A DNA stretch of 64,000 bases. Origin: Diplolepis rosae. Its lineage: Eukaryota > Arthropoda > Insecta > Hymenoptera > Diplolepididae. Below the pieces are notes generated by a model. The model was not told where the DNA came from, made no database searches, and saw nothing but the letters and a program-made list of their open reading frames with translations. The number at the start of each line of letters is the position of its first letter. Within the stretch, counting starts at the first letter, position 1. The stretch lies in contig JAPYXD010000466.1 of the NCBI GenBank assembly GCA_030998225.1, positions 5,063,001-5,127,000 on the forward strand. Direction: 5' to 3'. Below are positions 54,925-64,000 of the stretch, piece by piece. The translations under genes and the position numbers were made by a program.

Positions 54925-56850
54925 TTAAAAAATTAGTATCTTTATACTTATTATAGACTTTGTATAGCATTCTCCTAGGACGTCTCGAGGCATACCTGTT
55001 ATAACCAAAAAACCCATCTACCAAATCATTTCACCGCCTGCGGGACCGCCTTTCGGCTTTAAAATTCACGAGGGGTAGGTTCCGGCTTATGATCGCGTAC
55101 GATTCTTCAGTCATCCGATCACTTGAAACCCACCCTTGCCGCCACACGCCCGTCATTAGTGGACCAAGGTTCCACGCCAGGCTAGAGTATGTTCTCTGCC
55201 CCAGCACAGCGGCCCAGCCCGTCCGAGACGCGTGAAAGAGAATGCGGACCCTGCGAGTATTTTTCTTCTTTGGCTCTACTCGTTTGCCCTACCCATTCCA
55301 GAGTTTTTCCTCTCTAGCGGTGCAAAGGTAGCATTTGGGCTTCCCTGTACAGGTCACCACTGTGTATCCCTCGCTGCCGTACCCCCAGCAAATTCTGCTA
55401 CAGTTGGAGCCCCCGCAGTCCGCTGCCATGTTGACGAAGACTAGGGAGCAATAGCAACAGTTTTTCCGCCTTTTTGCGGACTCTGCAAGAGACCCATCCG
55501 ATCATAATGTGAGTCGCTTTAATAAGCTGCAGAGCCCGAGCTTCGTGTACATCTGACGGTTCTTTTGGTTAAATACACCTTCTTGTCCAACGATCATGTC
55601 CTCGATCTGAATGCTGGGATCATTATCCGATATTTCAAGCTCGACCCTAGGAACGAGATGCCGGACAGTAACGCCCTGTTGTTCAAGTTTGACCCGCTTC
55701 TTTAGGTCCTTCAATATCGAGGTGTAGCTCATTGCTTCGGCGAGCTTAGTTACCGGCACTGCTTCTGGACGACCATGTTTTACCCTGACCGCTTTCATAA
55801 CCTGCGGCATCGGCTCCCAGAAGTTCTTCTAGACCCAAACCTTCATCCACTTCTCTTCCTTCAAGGAGGCTCTGAAACTTTTCTGCTCCGGCTTCTTGGC
55901 TGCAGTTTCTTGCAGGCTTACGGTCGGCTCACGTGGCCTTTTCCTCAAGGCCGGAGTACTGCTTGCCACAGGTTGTGGGGCTGTCTGACAGCCCTCATCG
56001 CTGACGCTCTTGACACTTCGGGCCCGAACCAGTTTCACCTTCTTACCTACTGCACTATCGCGTACAAAACATCCACAATACTCTCTTTAATTGTCAGGAA
56101 CATGTTTTCTTTGTCCTGAAAAATGCATCCATCTTTTGAACCATTTCTTCAATCCTGGAAATGCCCTCCATTCGCTTCTGAAGAGTCTCGTACAAGCAGT
56201 TTTTTTGCCGCTTTGCGTCACACCAACGACTGTAATCGGGTCCCACCATGACCTCCAACTTCTCTCCGAACAATTTCTCGTACACATTTGTTAGTTAAAT
56301 CATTTCTCTCCATATTATTCCCATGTTTAGCTAGAGAAATATACGGTCTACCCCTGTGGAGTCCCACATGCAGGGGTAAGGTCTGAATTCTCTAAGGGGC
56401 GACATGCTTTTCTAGGGACACCGTGAAAGACACCACTCCCTGGTGCAGTGCAGCCTTCGGCACGGTAGTCAACGCCTTGGCTCGGAAGCATGAGGATTCG
56501 CGCCCCCGATACTCCAATGGACTTTTCCAGTGTCCATTTGAGGAATCGCTTCTTAGTTCAGGTCACGCATGTGCAGGCCCCTTGGGTAAGCATACTTGAA
56601 AGGGTATCGCTACCAGTCACCTATGTCCAAGAGTCTCACCGGGATTTTCCTCCTTTCCGCATCGTAACCAGGGTCCATAGTCGCATGAAGACATCGCATT
56701 ATCACCGGTATTCGTCACCTACTCGGTAGATTTCTCTCGGTGATCCTCCAGAGGCCTCAGTGGGCCCTGCTCCTTACCCGCTCAGACCCTTAGGTATCCT
56801 CACCACAACCACTACAAGGCCCAGTGATTTGGGGGGGGGGGGGGGGGGGT
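54925..56850 (-). mobile_element. R1-type LINE copy: 5' UTR, ORF1 and 3' UTR, ORF2 deleted
   Basis: Read on the minus strand: a G/C-run start (poly-G at 56,831-56,849 on the + strand), ~550 bp of 5' UTR, ORF1 fragments to about 55,210, then directly the 3' UTR homologous to 29,505-29,760. The entire ORF2 is missing, so this is an internally deleted member of the same family as the R1-type LINE at 29.5-31.8 kb. Confidence 0.7.
55215..56285 (-). pseudogene. R1-type ORF1 (gag-like), frameshifted
   Basis: Three minus-strand frames in series: an N-terminal helix-rich part (ISRIEEMVQKMDAFF), a basic linker (STPALRKRPREPTVSLQETA), and a domain with KLAEAMSYTSILKDLKKRVK and VTVRHLVPRVELEI, the place and pattern of the RNA-binding core of R1-type ORF1 proteins. 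Further on, CSRIC…C…CYLC remnants suggest the zinc knuckles. The intact protein would package LINE RNA; stops and frameshifts inactivate it here. Confidence 0.6.
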
Positions 56851-57203
56851 GAGTGAGCAATTCAATAAGGCTGGAATGACCAGAATCATGGGTGTACCGT
56901 GCAATTACTTAATTCAGTGTACAAGTAACTAAAGTTTTGTTTTATTTAACTGAATTCTTAGTTTTTTAACTAATTTTTTTATTGTTACAACCACATTTTT
57001 TACTTGGAGAATCTTTGGAATCAATCTGAATCTTTTTGAATCAATAAAAATCTGTTTAAATCACTTTAGTATTTCTGTATATCCAAAAAAACGTTTGAAT
57101 AAAACACATTTTTTTCTAAAAGTATATGTGTATATCGCCTGCATAAAATGACGGCACATATTTTCTATTCTCACATTTTTGCATAACATTAAGATTGAGC
57201 ACA
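56851..57203. other. AT-rich spacer
   Basis: No gene or repeat recognised. Confidence 0.4.
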
Positions 57204-57393
57204 CACGGAGAAAAATGGATATTTAGGACCAATATCTAGATATTAATCTGTGTTAAAAGTATATTATATATTGGGTTCTAATATCTAAATATTCAGCTGT
57301 AATATCGAAGATATTCATATTATCCTATTTCAATATTTTAAATAGTAAAGCATAATATTCAGATACATAATTGAATATTTATTTTTCTTCGTG
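57204..57393. mobile_element. CACGGAG MITE, AGATATT-rich, 190 bp
   Basis: Ends CACGGAGAAAAATGGATATT and ATTTTTCTTCGTG, flanks sharing ACA. Interior dense in ATATCTA / AGATATT, like the 39,355-40,423 element, of which it may be a deletion derivative. Confidence 0.75.
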
Positions 57394-57463
57394 ACACAAT
57401 TGAACGGACTTTTAAAACAACAAAAGACAATAAAATATATAATGCATCACATATATTGCCTAG

Positions 57464-57632
57464 CAGTGCCGGCTCGAGTGATACATGAGCTCTGTTCGAG
57501 AATGACCAGTGCGCCCCCTCTTTTTCAAGTTCGCATTGCATAGGCGCTTGCTTGTTCTTTAAAATTTTACGCCCCTCAACTTTTGACGCCTTGTTCAACT
57601 GAACAGTTCGAACACCCCTAGAGCCGGCACTG
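57464..57632. mobile_element. hAT MITE, 169 bp, perfect 8-bp duplication
   Basis: CAGTGCCGGCTC at the left and GAGCCGGCACTG at the right, with TTGCCTAG repeated exactly on both sides. The 8-bp duplication and CAGTG start are diagnostic of hAT-type elements. Interior GC-rich and non-coding. Confidence 0.9.
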
Positions 57633-58024
57633 TTGCCTAGTATGTACTTGATCAGAAATTGGTTTAGCAAAAAAGTTGATGGCATCTCTTTATTACAAAA
57701 ATGTGTCAGTCCAACTGTGGCGAGTGATATTTTGTTTTTACACGAGAATACTTAGGTCTAGTACTGGCGCTACCTATACGAAAAAAAAGTTCTCATATTA
57801 TTATTATTAAACACTTTATTGACTTTTAAGTACACACTAATTCACTATTACACACTTACTATATATATATGTATAATTGCTTGTTTAAACGATATCAAAA
57901 TTATTTTTAATTGATACGGGTTCGAACCCTCCTACTTATAACTAACGCATTATTAAACTACCGACTAAGTAAATCGGCTACGCGCGCTTTAAGAAGAAAA
58001 AAAGAAATTACCGTTATATTACTA

Positions 58025-58649
58025 CGAGGGGCACTATTTATATTTTGAGCCTAATAATGAAAAACAGTAATTTGACATAAAAAATGGCTTTATTGTTTTT
58101 CAAAGTATTCTCCTTTATGATCAACCACGGTATTTCTTTTTTCTAGATGAATCTAGCATATTTTATTGAGATAATCTCTAAGTTTCAGAGCAATCTGTAA
58201 TTTTTTTCAAAAACGATCAAGCCACCTCAAGACATCTCCAAAACATGATTAATGTTTTCTGGCCCAACAACTGATTTTGGACGACCTTTATGAAATTCGT
58301 TGGTGAGCGAATGGCGGCCACGATTAAATTCATTATACTAGAGTTTCACAGTGGTATAGGATGGGGCTTCATCGCTAAAAGTGCAAATAAATTGATCGAT
58401 GCATTCTTGTCTTGATAATACACGTCGAAAGTCATAATAAATCATCGTACGAAAATTTTCACGAGTTAATTCCATTTCTTTGCTGAGACACAATTTTCAA
58501 GTCACTGCAAACAACACAAATAACGCTCAAATGACAAAACGTTCTAAAGGTGGTTATGGTAAAAAATGTCAAACTTTCCAGTGCAAATATCAGATGGCAC
58601 CTGAGAATACTCAGTGTTGCAAGGCTCAAAATATAAATAATGCCCCTCG
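58025..58649 (-). mobile_element. mariner element, copy 2, deleted, 625 bp
   Basis: Inverted termini CGAGGGGCACTATTTATATT and its complement …TAATGCCCCTCG, with TA at both sides. It carries the first ~95 codons of a mariner transposase on the minus strand and lacks the catalytic domain. Confidence 0.9.
58190..58475 (-). pseudogene. mariner transposase N-terminal half
   Basis: Starts MELTRENFRTMIYYDFRRVL, continues SRQECIDQF, DEAPSYTTVKL, then an in-frame stop where mariner proteins have the Trp of the WYNEF motif, NEFNRGRHSL, GRPKSVVGPENINHV. These are the two helix-turn-helix motifs of the paired-like DNA-binding domain. A further stop follows EMS. The catalytic domain has been deleted. Confidence 0.88.
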
Positions 58650-58829
58650 TATAACTAACGCATTACTATACACTCAATACTTCGAATTTAATGCCTCAAT
58701 ACCTCAAATTTAATTCCTATGAAACTGTTTAACATTCTTTCATGTATTTTTATTCACAAATTATTGAAATTTTTTAAATCAAGGTTCACTTTAAAAACTA
58801 TATAACTTTTCTAGAGTAATTAGTTCAGT

Positions 58830-59285
58830 TTGAAAATTTTGTCACTGCCTACCTTCTCGGAGGATCACTAGTCGCGTATCAGATAGGATACGTTGTCGAC
58901 AGGTGTCCTCGTAGACAATTTCAAACTCTTATATCGCAAATAATGCAAATGAATTCAATATTTAATAAATTTGAAAATCTTTCTGTGGAAAAAAAACGCT
59001 TTCGACCGCGCTGGGATTTGAGCCCAGATCTTTCGATTGACGGTCAACTGCTCTAAACAATTGATCTACACAGGCATTCCACGAGGCTCGAATCCCGGCA
59101 CTGTCGGAAGTGTCTCTTTTACCACAGAAATATTTCAAATTCTTTAAATTTGAATTTAATTTGGATTATTGCGATAAAAGAATTTGAAATCGTCTACGAG
59201 GACACCTGTCGACAACATATCCTATCTGATACGCGACTAGTGATCCTCTGATGATTTAGGCAGTGACAAAAATTTCGAAATTACC
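58830..59285. mobile_element. Foldback element with tRNA-like tip
   Basis: Arms of about 195 bp, 58,830-59,027 and 59,088-59,285, are inverted copies (core GGATCACTAGTCGCGTATCA). Each arm ends toward the loop with a GGGATT[TC]GAGCC block, the complement of a B-box. A solo arm lies at 1,081-1,215. Confidence 0.8.
59005..59080 (-). other. tRNA-like sequence at the foldback tip
   Basis: On the minus strand: TAGATCAATTGTTTAGAGCA (A-box/D-arm-like), TTGACCGTCAATC (anticodon-arm-like, possible GTC) and CTGGGCTCAAATCCCAG (a pairing T-arm). The acceptor stem is poor, so this is a tRNA-derived repeat module, not a working gene. Confidence 0.5.
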
Positions 59286-59930
59286 TACTTTATTTTGAAA
59301 TTATTCAATATTAAATAATTAAAAGTGATTCAATAATCTTCAACTTGTTCATATGTCCCATCTTTGCTGAAAGTTGAGTAAAGTTTCTCGAACTATTTTT
59401 CTCCGCGGTAAAAAAATTTTTATAATGAAAAAATCTATTTTATTCTATAGATGATCTAATTACTAGCAAAAAAACTAAAAAGAAAAGAAGTCATTTGCAA
59501 TTTTTCCACTACATGCAAAAAAAGATCAGCTACAGCAGATGAAAATTAGCTATTCAAAAAATTGAATTCATAATTAGCTGCAGCTAATTTCTTTGTTAAA
59601 ATACATTTAAAAAATTACTGCCGTAGCTAAGACTTAACTGCCACAGTTAAGGGGGTGTTCTCATGGATTGGCCGTATTTCGAAGCGTTTTTTGAAATTTT
59701 ACTGTGAGAAAACTATAATTGATTTTTAATGCGATTTCTTTTAAAAGTTTTATTAACCCTTAGACTACAAAATTCAGAAAACTTGTATGAAAAAATTTTC
59801 ACGGTTTGGCCACTGCACCCTTGCGAACATCCCAGGCGGAAAAGTCGGACTTATGCCGGATCTTACGAACGGCATTGTACCGCGCCAGTTGTAAATAAGG
59901 AACAATGCCAGTACTGATGATTGGTACCGC

Positions 59931-60460
59931 GCCGAGCGTTGGCGCGGTACTGGTATAGTGCTGCCCCAGTATGGAGTCAAATGCTGGCTAGAAGCCGACT
60001 TAGGGATTCATGCCGAGCGTTGGCGTGGTACTGGTGTAGTACTGCCCCAGTATGGAGTCAAATGCTGGCTAGAAGCCGACTTAGGGATTTATGCCGAGCG
60101 TTGGCGTGGTACTGGTGTAGTACTGCCCCAGTATGGAGTCAAATGCTGGCTAGAAGCCGACTTAGGGATTTATGCCGAGCGTTGGCGTGGTACTGGTGTA
60201 GTACTGCCCCAGTATGGAGTCAAATGCTGGCTAGAAGCCGACTTAGGGATTTATGCCGAGCGTTGGTGCGGTACTGGTTCAGTACTGCCCCAGTATGGAG
60301 TCCAAACGCTGGCTAGAAGCCGACTTAGGGATTTATGCCGAGCGTTGGCGCGGTACTGGTTCAGTACTGCCCCTGTATGGTGTCCAAATGCTGGCTAGAT
60401 ACCGACTCAAGGATTTATGCCGAGCGTTGGCGCGGTACTGGTTCAGTACTGCCCCAGTAC
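59931..60460 (+). repeat. 81-bp tandem array, about 6.5-7 units
   Basis: GCCGAGCGTTGG recurs at 59,931, 60,012, 60,093, 60,174, 60,255, 60,337 and 60,419, spacing 81-82 bp. Units two to four are almost identical. Because 81 is divisible by three, more than one reading frame stays open across the array; these frames are not genes. Confidence 0.95.
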
Positions 60461-61329
60461 AGATATAGATAAATTGATTTATCTCACAATAATTAATAGT
60501 TTAATATATTTGACTAATTAATTATAGTAATTTTATTTTTACTAATGTTTCTGTAACGTTTTCTACTAAAAATTACTTAAATTTAACTAACAATTAGTCA
60601 GTTTTGACTAATTCGGATTTAAAGAGTGTAATTTAAGAATTAAATTTATTTATTATCAAAATATTGGAAATATACAAAGTTCATCTTGAGCTGCTTCTGC
60701 GTTTTAAAACCAACGTCGGATCTTACGAACGGCATGGTACCGCGCCAGTTGTAAATGAGGAGCAATGCCAGTACTGATCATTAGTACCGCGCCGAGCGTT
60801 GGCGCGGTACTGGTATAGTACTGTCCCAGTATGGAGTCCATGTGTACTATTTTTTTTAATAGTACTTCATAAGTTGGAATAACTTATTGCGAACTTGAAT
60901 GCATAATTTCGTTATGAGATAATTTTCTTGATTCCAAAGTTTCATCATATTTTTGGAATTGAATAAACTCAAAATTTTTAGATTCTGAACATACGTTGAT
61001 TTTACTCTTGAGAACAAAAATTAAAGGAATCATAACCTGTATAAAGTATCACTAATATACAATAATCAAAGTTAATAATTCTAAAATGTATATAAATCTT
61101 TTTATTATGTAATGCTCTTTAATAAATTTAAAAATTTGATCGCTTTCCTTCAAAAATATTTTATTTTATAGAAAATCGACTTAATAATTAAACATCTTAA
61201 AAATTTTAATCTGAATCGTAAATTGGGATAAAATCTAAAAATTCCCGATTACACGGGGCCCATACACTTCTTACACGGCCCTGCAGTAGTTGCAGGTTAT
61301 AAGCGCTATTTTCTTTCTTGTATTCTAAG

Positions 61330-61405
61330 CGTGCGCAGCCAAAGGCTTAGTCCTTAGGTTAGTAATGCGTTAATCATAAGTGAGAGGGTTCGAACCCGCA
61401 GCGTT
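61330..61405 (+). other. tRNA-like module of family X, copy 3
   Basis: Same D-arm-like, CAT-loop-like and GGGTTCGAACCC order as at 32,950-33,030, here on the plus strand. Confidence 0.55.
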
Positions 61406-61849
61406 AAGAATAATTTTTAATACCACCTAAACGAGCGTTTGTGCAGTGTAGAGAGGGGGGTGTGTGTTTGTAGGTGTGTATATAAAAATAGTAAATTAAA
61501 GACTGCTTTAAAGTAAATAAAGTTTTGAAATGTACTAAGAATATTCATCGATTCAACGACTGCTCTTATTTGATTAACCTATGTTCCTGCAGATCACTTA
61601 ACTTCAAAAATGACACTGGGGCCTTTACAAACTACGGAATGTAAGTTAAAAAGTAGTCAAACCTACTGAGATTTTTTTTCGGTGTACGTGTAACGAAAAA
61701 GTATTGTCAATTTACTCAGAAAAAATTTTCTAGTTTGAAAACAGATATTTTACTTTGAAAACAGTGAACTTAACCTACCAAGCGAATATCCCTCCGTTGC
61801 CGTTCAAAACGGTAAATATTAGTCTTAACTCAAACTTTCCCTGTATTTT

Positions 61850-62195
61850 TTATCTTAGTACAATACAGATTTTCGGTACATTTCCCAGTACCGCCCCAGT
61901 ACTAAAAGACAACTCCCAGCCGAGTGACATTTTGTACTAATGCCAGTACCGCGCCAGTACAGTCCTTCGGTACAGGCATACTACTATTTCCAGTACAGCG
62001 CCGGTACAGATATTTGGTACAGGCATAGTACCATTTTTAGTACCGCGCCAGTACCGACAAACAACTCCCAGCCGAGTGACATTTCGGACGAATACCAGTA
62101 CCCAGCCGTTTTTCACCCGGTATTATGCCAGTACAATGCCAGTACCGACATCCGCCCGGCGGTACTGGCGCGGTAGCAAGCCAGTTGTAAATTTC
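61850..62195 (-). repeat. GTACTGG-rich end of family X, copy 3
   Basis: Inverted counterpart of 29,172-29,488, with many CCAGTACCG / GTACTGGCGCGGTA units. Confidence 0.85.
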
Positions 62196-62737
62196 CACCT
62201 GGGATAGGCCTTCCAAAAAGAGTTGGTTGATGGTTCCCACCAAATCTCAAAAATGGCTGGTCTGAAACACAAGAGTAAATATTTTTCTTAATCTATGGTA
62301 GTGTAGTTATCGTCTGACAGAGGCTTTTTTCTATCATAACAATTTTCAAAATGGTGGGCTATAGAAAAAAAATCGTTTTTTTTCACCTTTTTTTTCATCT
62401 TTCAAAATTCATTAAACATTTGTTATAAACAATAGGGGAAAAAACGTCCGTCAGACGATAGCGAGTACATTTCCACACATTTAAAGAAAAAGTTTATCAA
62501 AATCCGTCTACTAGTTTCTTAGAAATCGTGGGAACTAGTTTGGAAAAAGTAGTTTTGAGAAAAACGCGTTTAAAGTTTCCAATGAAAAAAAACGACAAAT
62601 TGAGTTTAACTTTCTTAGCGTAATTGCCATAGTAAAACAAATCCTTTTGGTATACTATTCTTAGATCCCTAATCTTTAAAAAAATGAAAGAAAAAAAATC
62701 GATTTTCTGAAACCGTTCGATGAGAACACCCCCTTAA

Positions 62738-64000
62738 TTTTGACTTCAATTTTTCTAATCTAAATCGGGTTACACGAATTAAAAATGCTGAGAAAGTAGG
62801 AACCCAGTCACGTGACCAGGCTGATCCATGGCTTTAAGTCTGGGATAGAAGGCACAGTACCTAAGTCGTTCGTGGATTCTCGGCAAAATTTTCCGAAATT
62901 TCAATAAGAACTCCGTAACTGAAAGTAAAATAATTTCTAAAACGGTTCATTAATTTTTTTCAGAAATTATTAGGAATTAGTTAAGAAGTATCTCAAGTAT
63001 TTTACATAACAACTTGCAAGATTTTGTCTGAAAAATTAGATTTGTCAGTTCAAATGTTCCATTCTTCCAAGAAATAGAGGATTTAGTTTCTCGGTGTGTA
63101 GAAATTCTGAAACTGATTTCTAAGTCGAATTGTGCAGCCGATGACTGTGTCAGTATATAAAATGTTAAGCTTACACTGATAACATTCGTTTGGATTCAAA
63201 TTAATATTTTATTCAAAACTTGCAAGCTTCTTGTTAGAATTATTGTTTTTTTGACCAAATTTGTTTGAAATTTGTTTGTTTTGAAGTAAAATGAATTCCA
63301 TAATTACCTAATTCACCCAAAGTGAATAACAATAAGCGTTACATAGGAAATAGTAAGGAGTTGAATAAAACGATATCGACGACAGGGCATCAACATGCGT
63401 CAGTGGGTTAACATGAAATGTATAAGTATATCACAGACGCTTGAGGAGCTTCAAATTGTAGTTAAGTAAAATGAGAATCGGGCGTATTATTTCAACTGGC
63501 AATGGTATGGTTCTCTTAAATATAAAAAAATTCTTACCTCGAGCTTGCCATTAGTCATCCGATACATACATACATACATAAACAGCGTACAAATATATTC
63601 ACACTATTCAGTCGTAGCCAATCACATTGTAAGTCACAAATACACTTAAACACACAACCTTACCTAAATAAACCTAATAACTACACTTATATGTAGTACG
63701 ATACGTTTTCGTCGAATCACGCACACGCTATCTTACAATGCTAAGACATAAAATTTGTAACTTTCTTATATAGTGACTGCAAGAGTTATTCAGAGCTTGT
63801 GGACCAGTATCGTGACAAGAGTTCTTGAGCCTCAATCAAGTAAAAATAAATCAACTTTTTTCATAAATTATTAATAAAATAATTTTAAAAATTAATATAA
63901 TTAATCAATTATTATAACAATGATTATTGATATATATAATATAATTATTAAATTATATTTAGTATACATTTTTATTATAACTACGTATGAAGAATAATGA
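62738..64000. other. AT-rich sequence to the window edge
   Basis: No gene recognised. GTCACGTGACCAGG occurs at about 62,808 and a (CATA)n microsatellite at 63,561-63,579. The last ~140 bp are almost pure A+T. Confidence 0.5.

Larger units (their letters stand above)
57760..58690 (+). repeat. Diverged family X core interrupted by mariner
   Basis: 57,760-58,020 resembles 32,870-33,050, including the GGGTTCGAACCC block (about 57,918) and ACTAACGCATTA. A mariner element is inserted at 58,025, after which a few dozen bases of similar sequence follow. Confidence 0.6.
59831..62203 (-). mobile_element. Family X composite, copy 3, inverted
   Basis: Ends CCCAGGCGGAAAA and TTTCCACCTGGG with AT on both sides. 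Inside, from left: the seven-unit 81-bp array, a partial repeat of its left part at 60,715-60,840, the X core with tRNA-like module, and the GTACTGG-rich end. It is in opposite orientation to the 29-35 kb copy, which has three array units and extra insertions. Confidence 0.75.
59651..62733. mobile_element. TTAA-flanked element, GGGGGTGTTCTCAT ends, 3,083 bp
   Basis: GGGGGTGTTCTCAT at the left and ATGAGAACACCCCC at the right, with TTAA on both sides (59,647-50 and 62,734-37). Without the X composite inside it would be about 710 bp, close to the other two TTAA elements (687 and 720 bp). Contains GTTTTGAGAAAAACGCGTTT at about 62,552. No transposase. Confidence 0.88.

Noticed and set aside
59921..60468. 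Overlapping 70-146 codon plus-strand frames
   Set aside because: They follow the 81-bp tandem unit, whose length is a multiple of three; similar repeat peptides appear in several frames at once.

Overview
The window looks like a repeat-saturated stretch of an AT-rich insect nuclear genome. The transposon families (a mariner with a YYD[FL]RR / LSRQECI helix-turn-helix, R1- and LOA-type LINEs, a Ty3/gypsy element, a Penelope-like element, many short TIR elements) would suit a hymenopteran, but the sequence alone does not fix the order. There is no bacterial gene organisation, no rRNA gene, no intact tRNA gene and no CRISPR array. No intact host protein-coding gene can be defended; three short candidate exons are listed with low confidence. 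Almost every protein-like reading frame belongs to a broken transposable element.

Layout. 1-5.2 kb: a ~155-bp satellite, an arm of a foldback repeat, a ~122-bp tandem repeat, and two TIR elements, the first with another nested inside. 5.6-7.7 kb: a TA-flanked transposon with a lysine-rich transposase tail, hosting a palindromic element (family Z). 9.7-12.1 kb: an interrupted mariner and a long-hairpin element. 13.2-19.2 kb: an inverted arrangement of transposase-derived segments around a dispersed repeat that carries a TTAA-flanked hairpin insertion. 19.6-29.2 kb: a LOA-type LINE on the + strand, apparently interrupted by a minus-strand Ty3/gypsy element (itself hit by a 197-bp MITE) and by a Penelope-like fragment. 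29.2-35.1 kb: a composite repeat (family X) interrupted by a minus-strand R1-type LINE and by a TA-flanked element (family Y) that holds a second X copy. 35.1-35.8 kb: a hAT remnant. 37.8-38.8 kb: second copy of the 15-17 kb repeat, preserving the empty site of the hairpin insertion. 39.4-43.9 kb: further nested TIR elements. 47.3-49.9 kb: a second Z copy with a foldback inserted in it, then a relative of the 5.6-kb transposon. 50.2-52.6 kb: an element built around a 550-bp-arm palindrome. 53.9-59.3 kb: a TIR element, an R1-type LINE copy keeping ORF1 but lacking ORF2, small MITEs, a mariner and a tRNA-like foldback. 59.65-62.73 kb: a TTAA-flanked element holding an inverted X composite with a seven-copy 81-bp array.

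How it works together: the content records repeated insertion of elements into elements. Several insertions can be read exactly because the window also holds a paralogous unoccupied site (15.8 kb versus 38.47 kb; 47.74 kb versus 7.1 kb; 32.17 kb versus 33.0 kb). The most unusual pattern is a set of short elements that share a ~10-bp terminus, CAC[G/T]GAGAAAA, and 2-bp flanking duplications, but have unrelated interiors each filled with its own short motif in both orientations.
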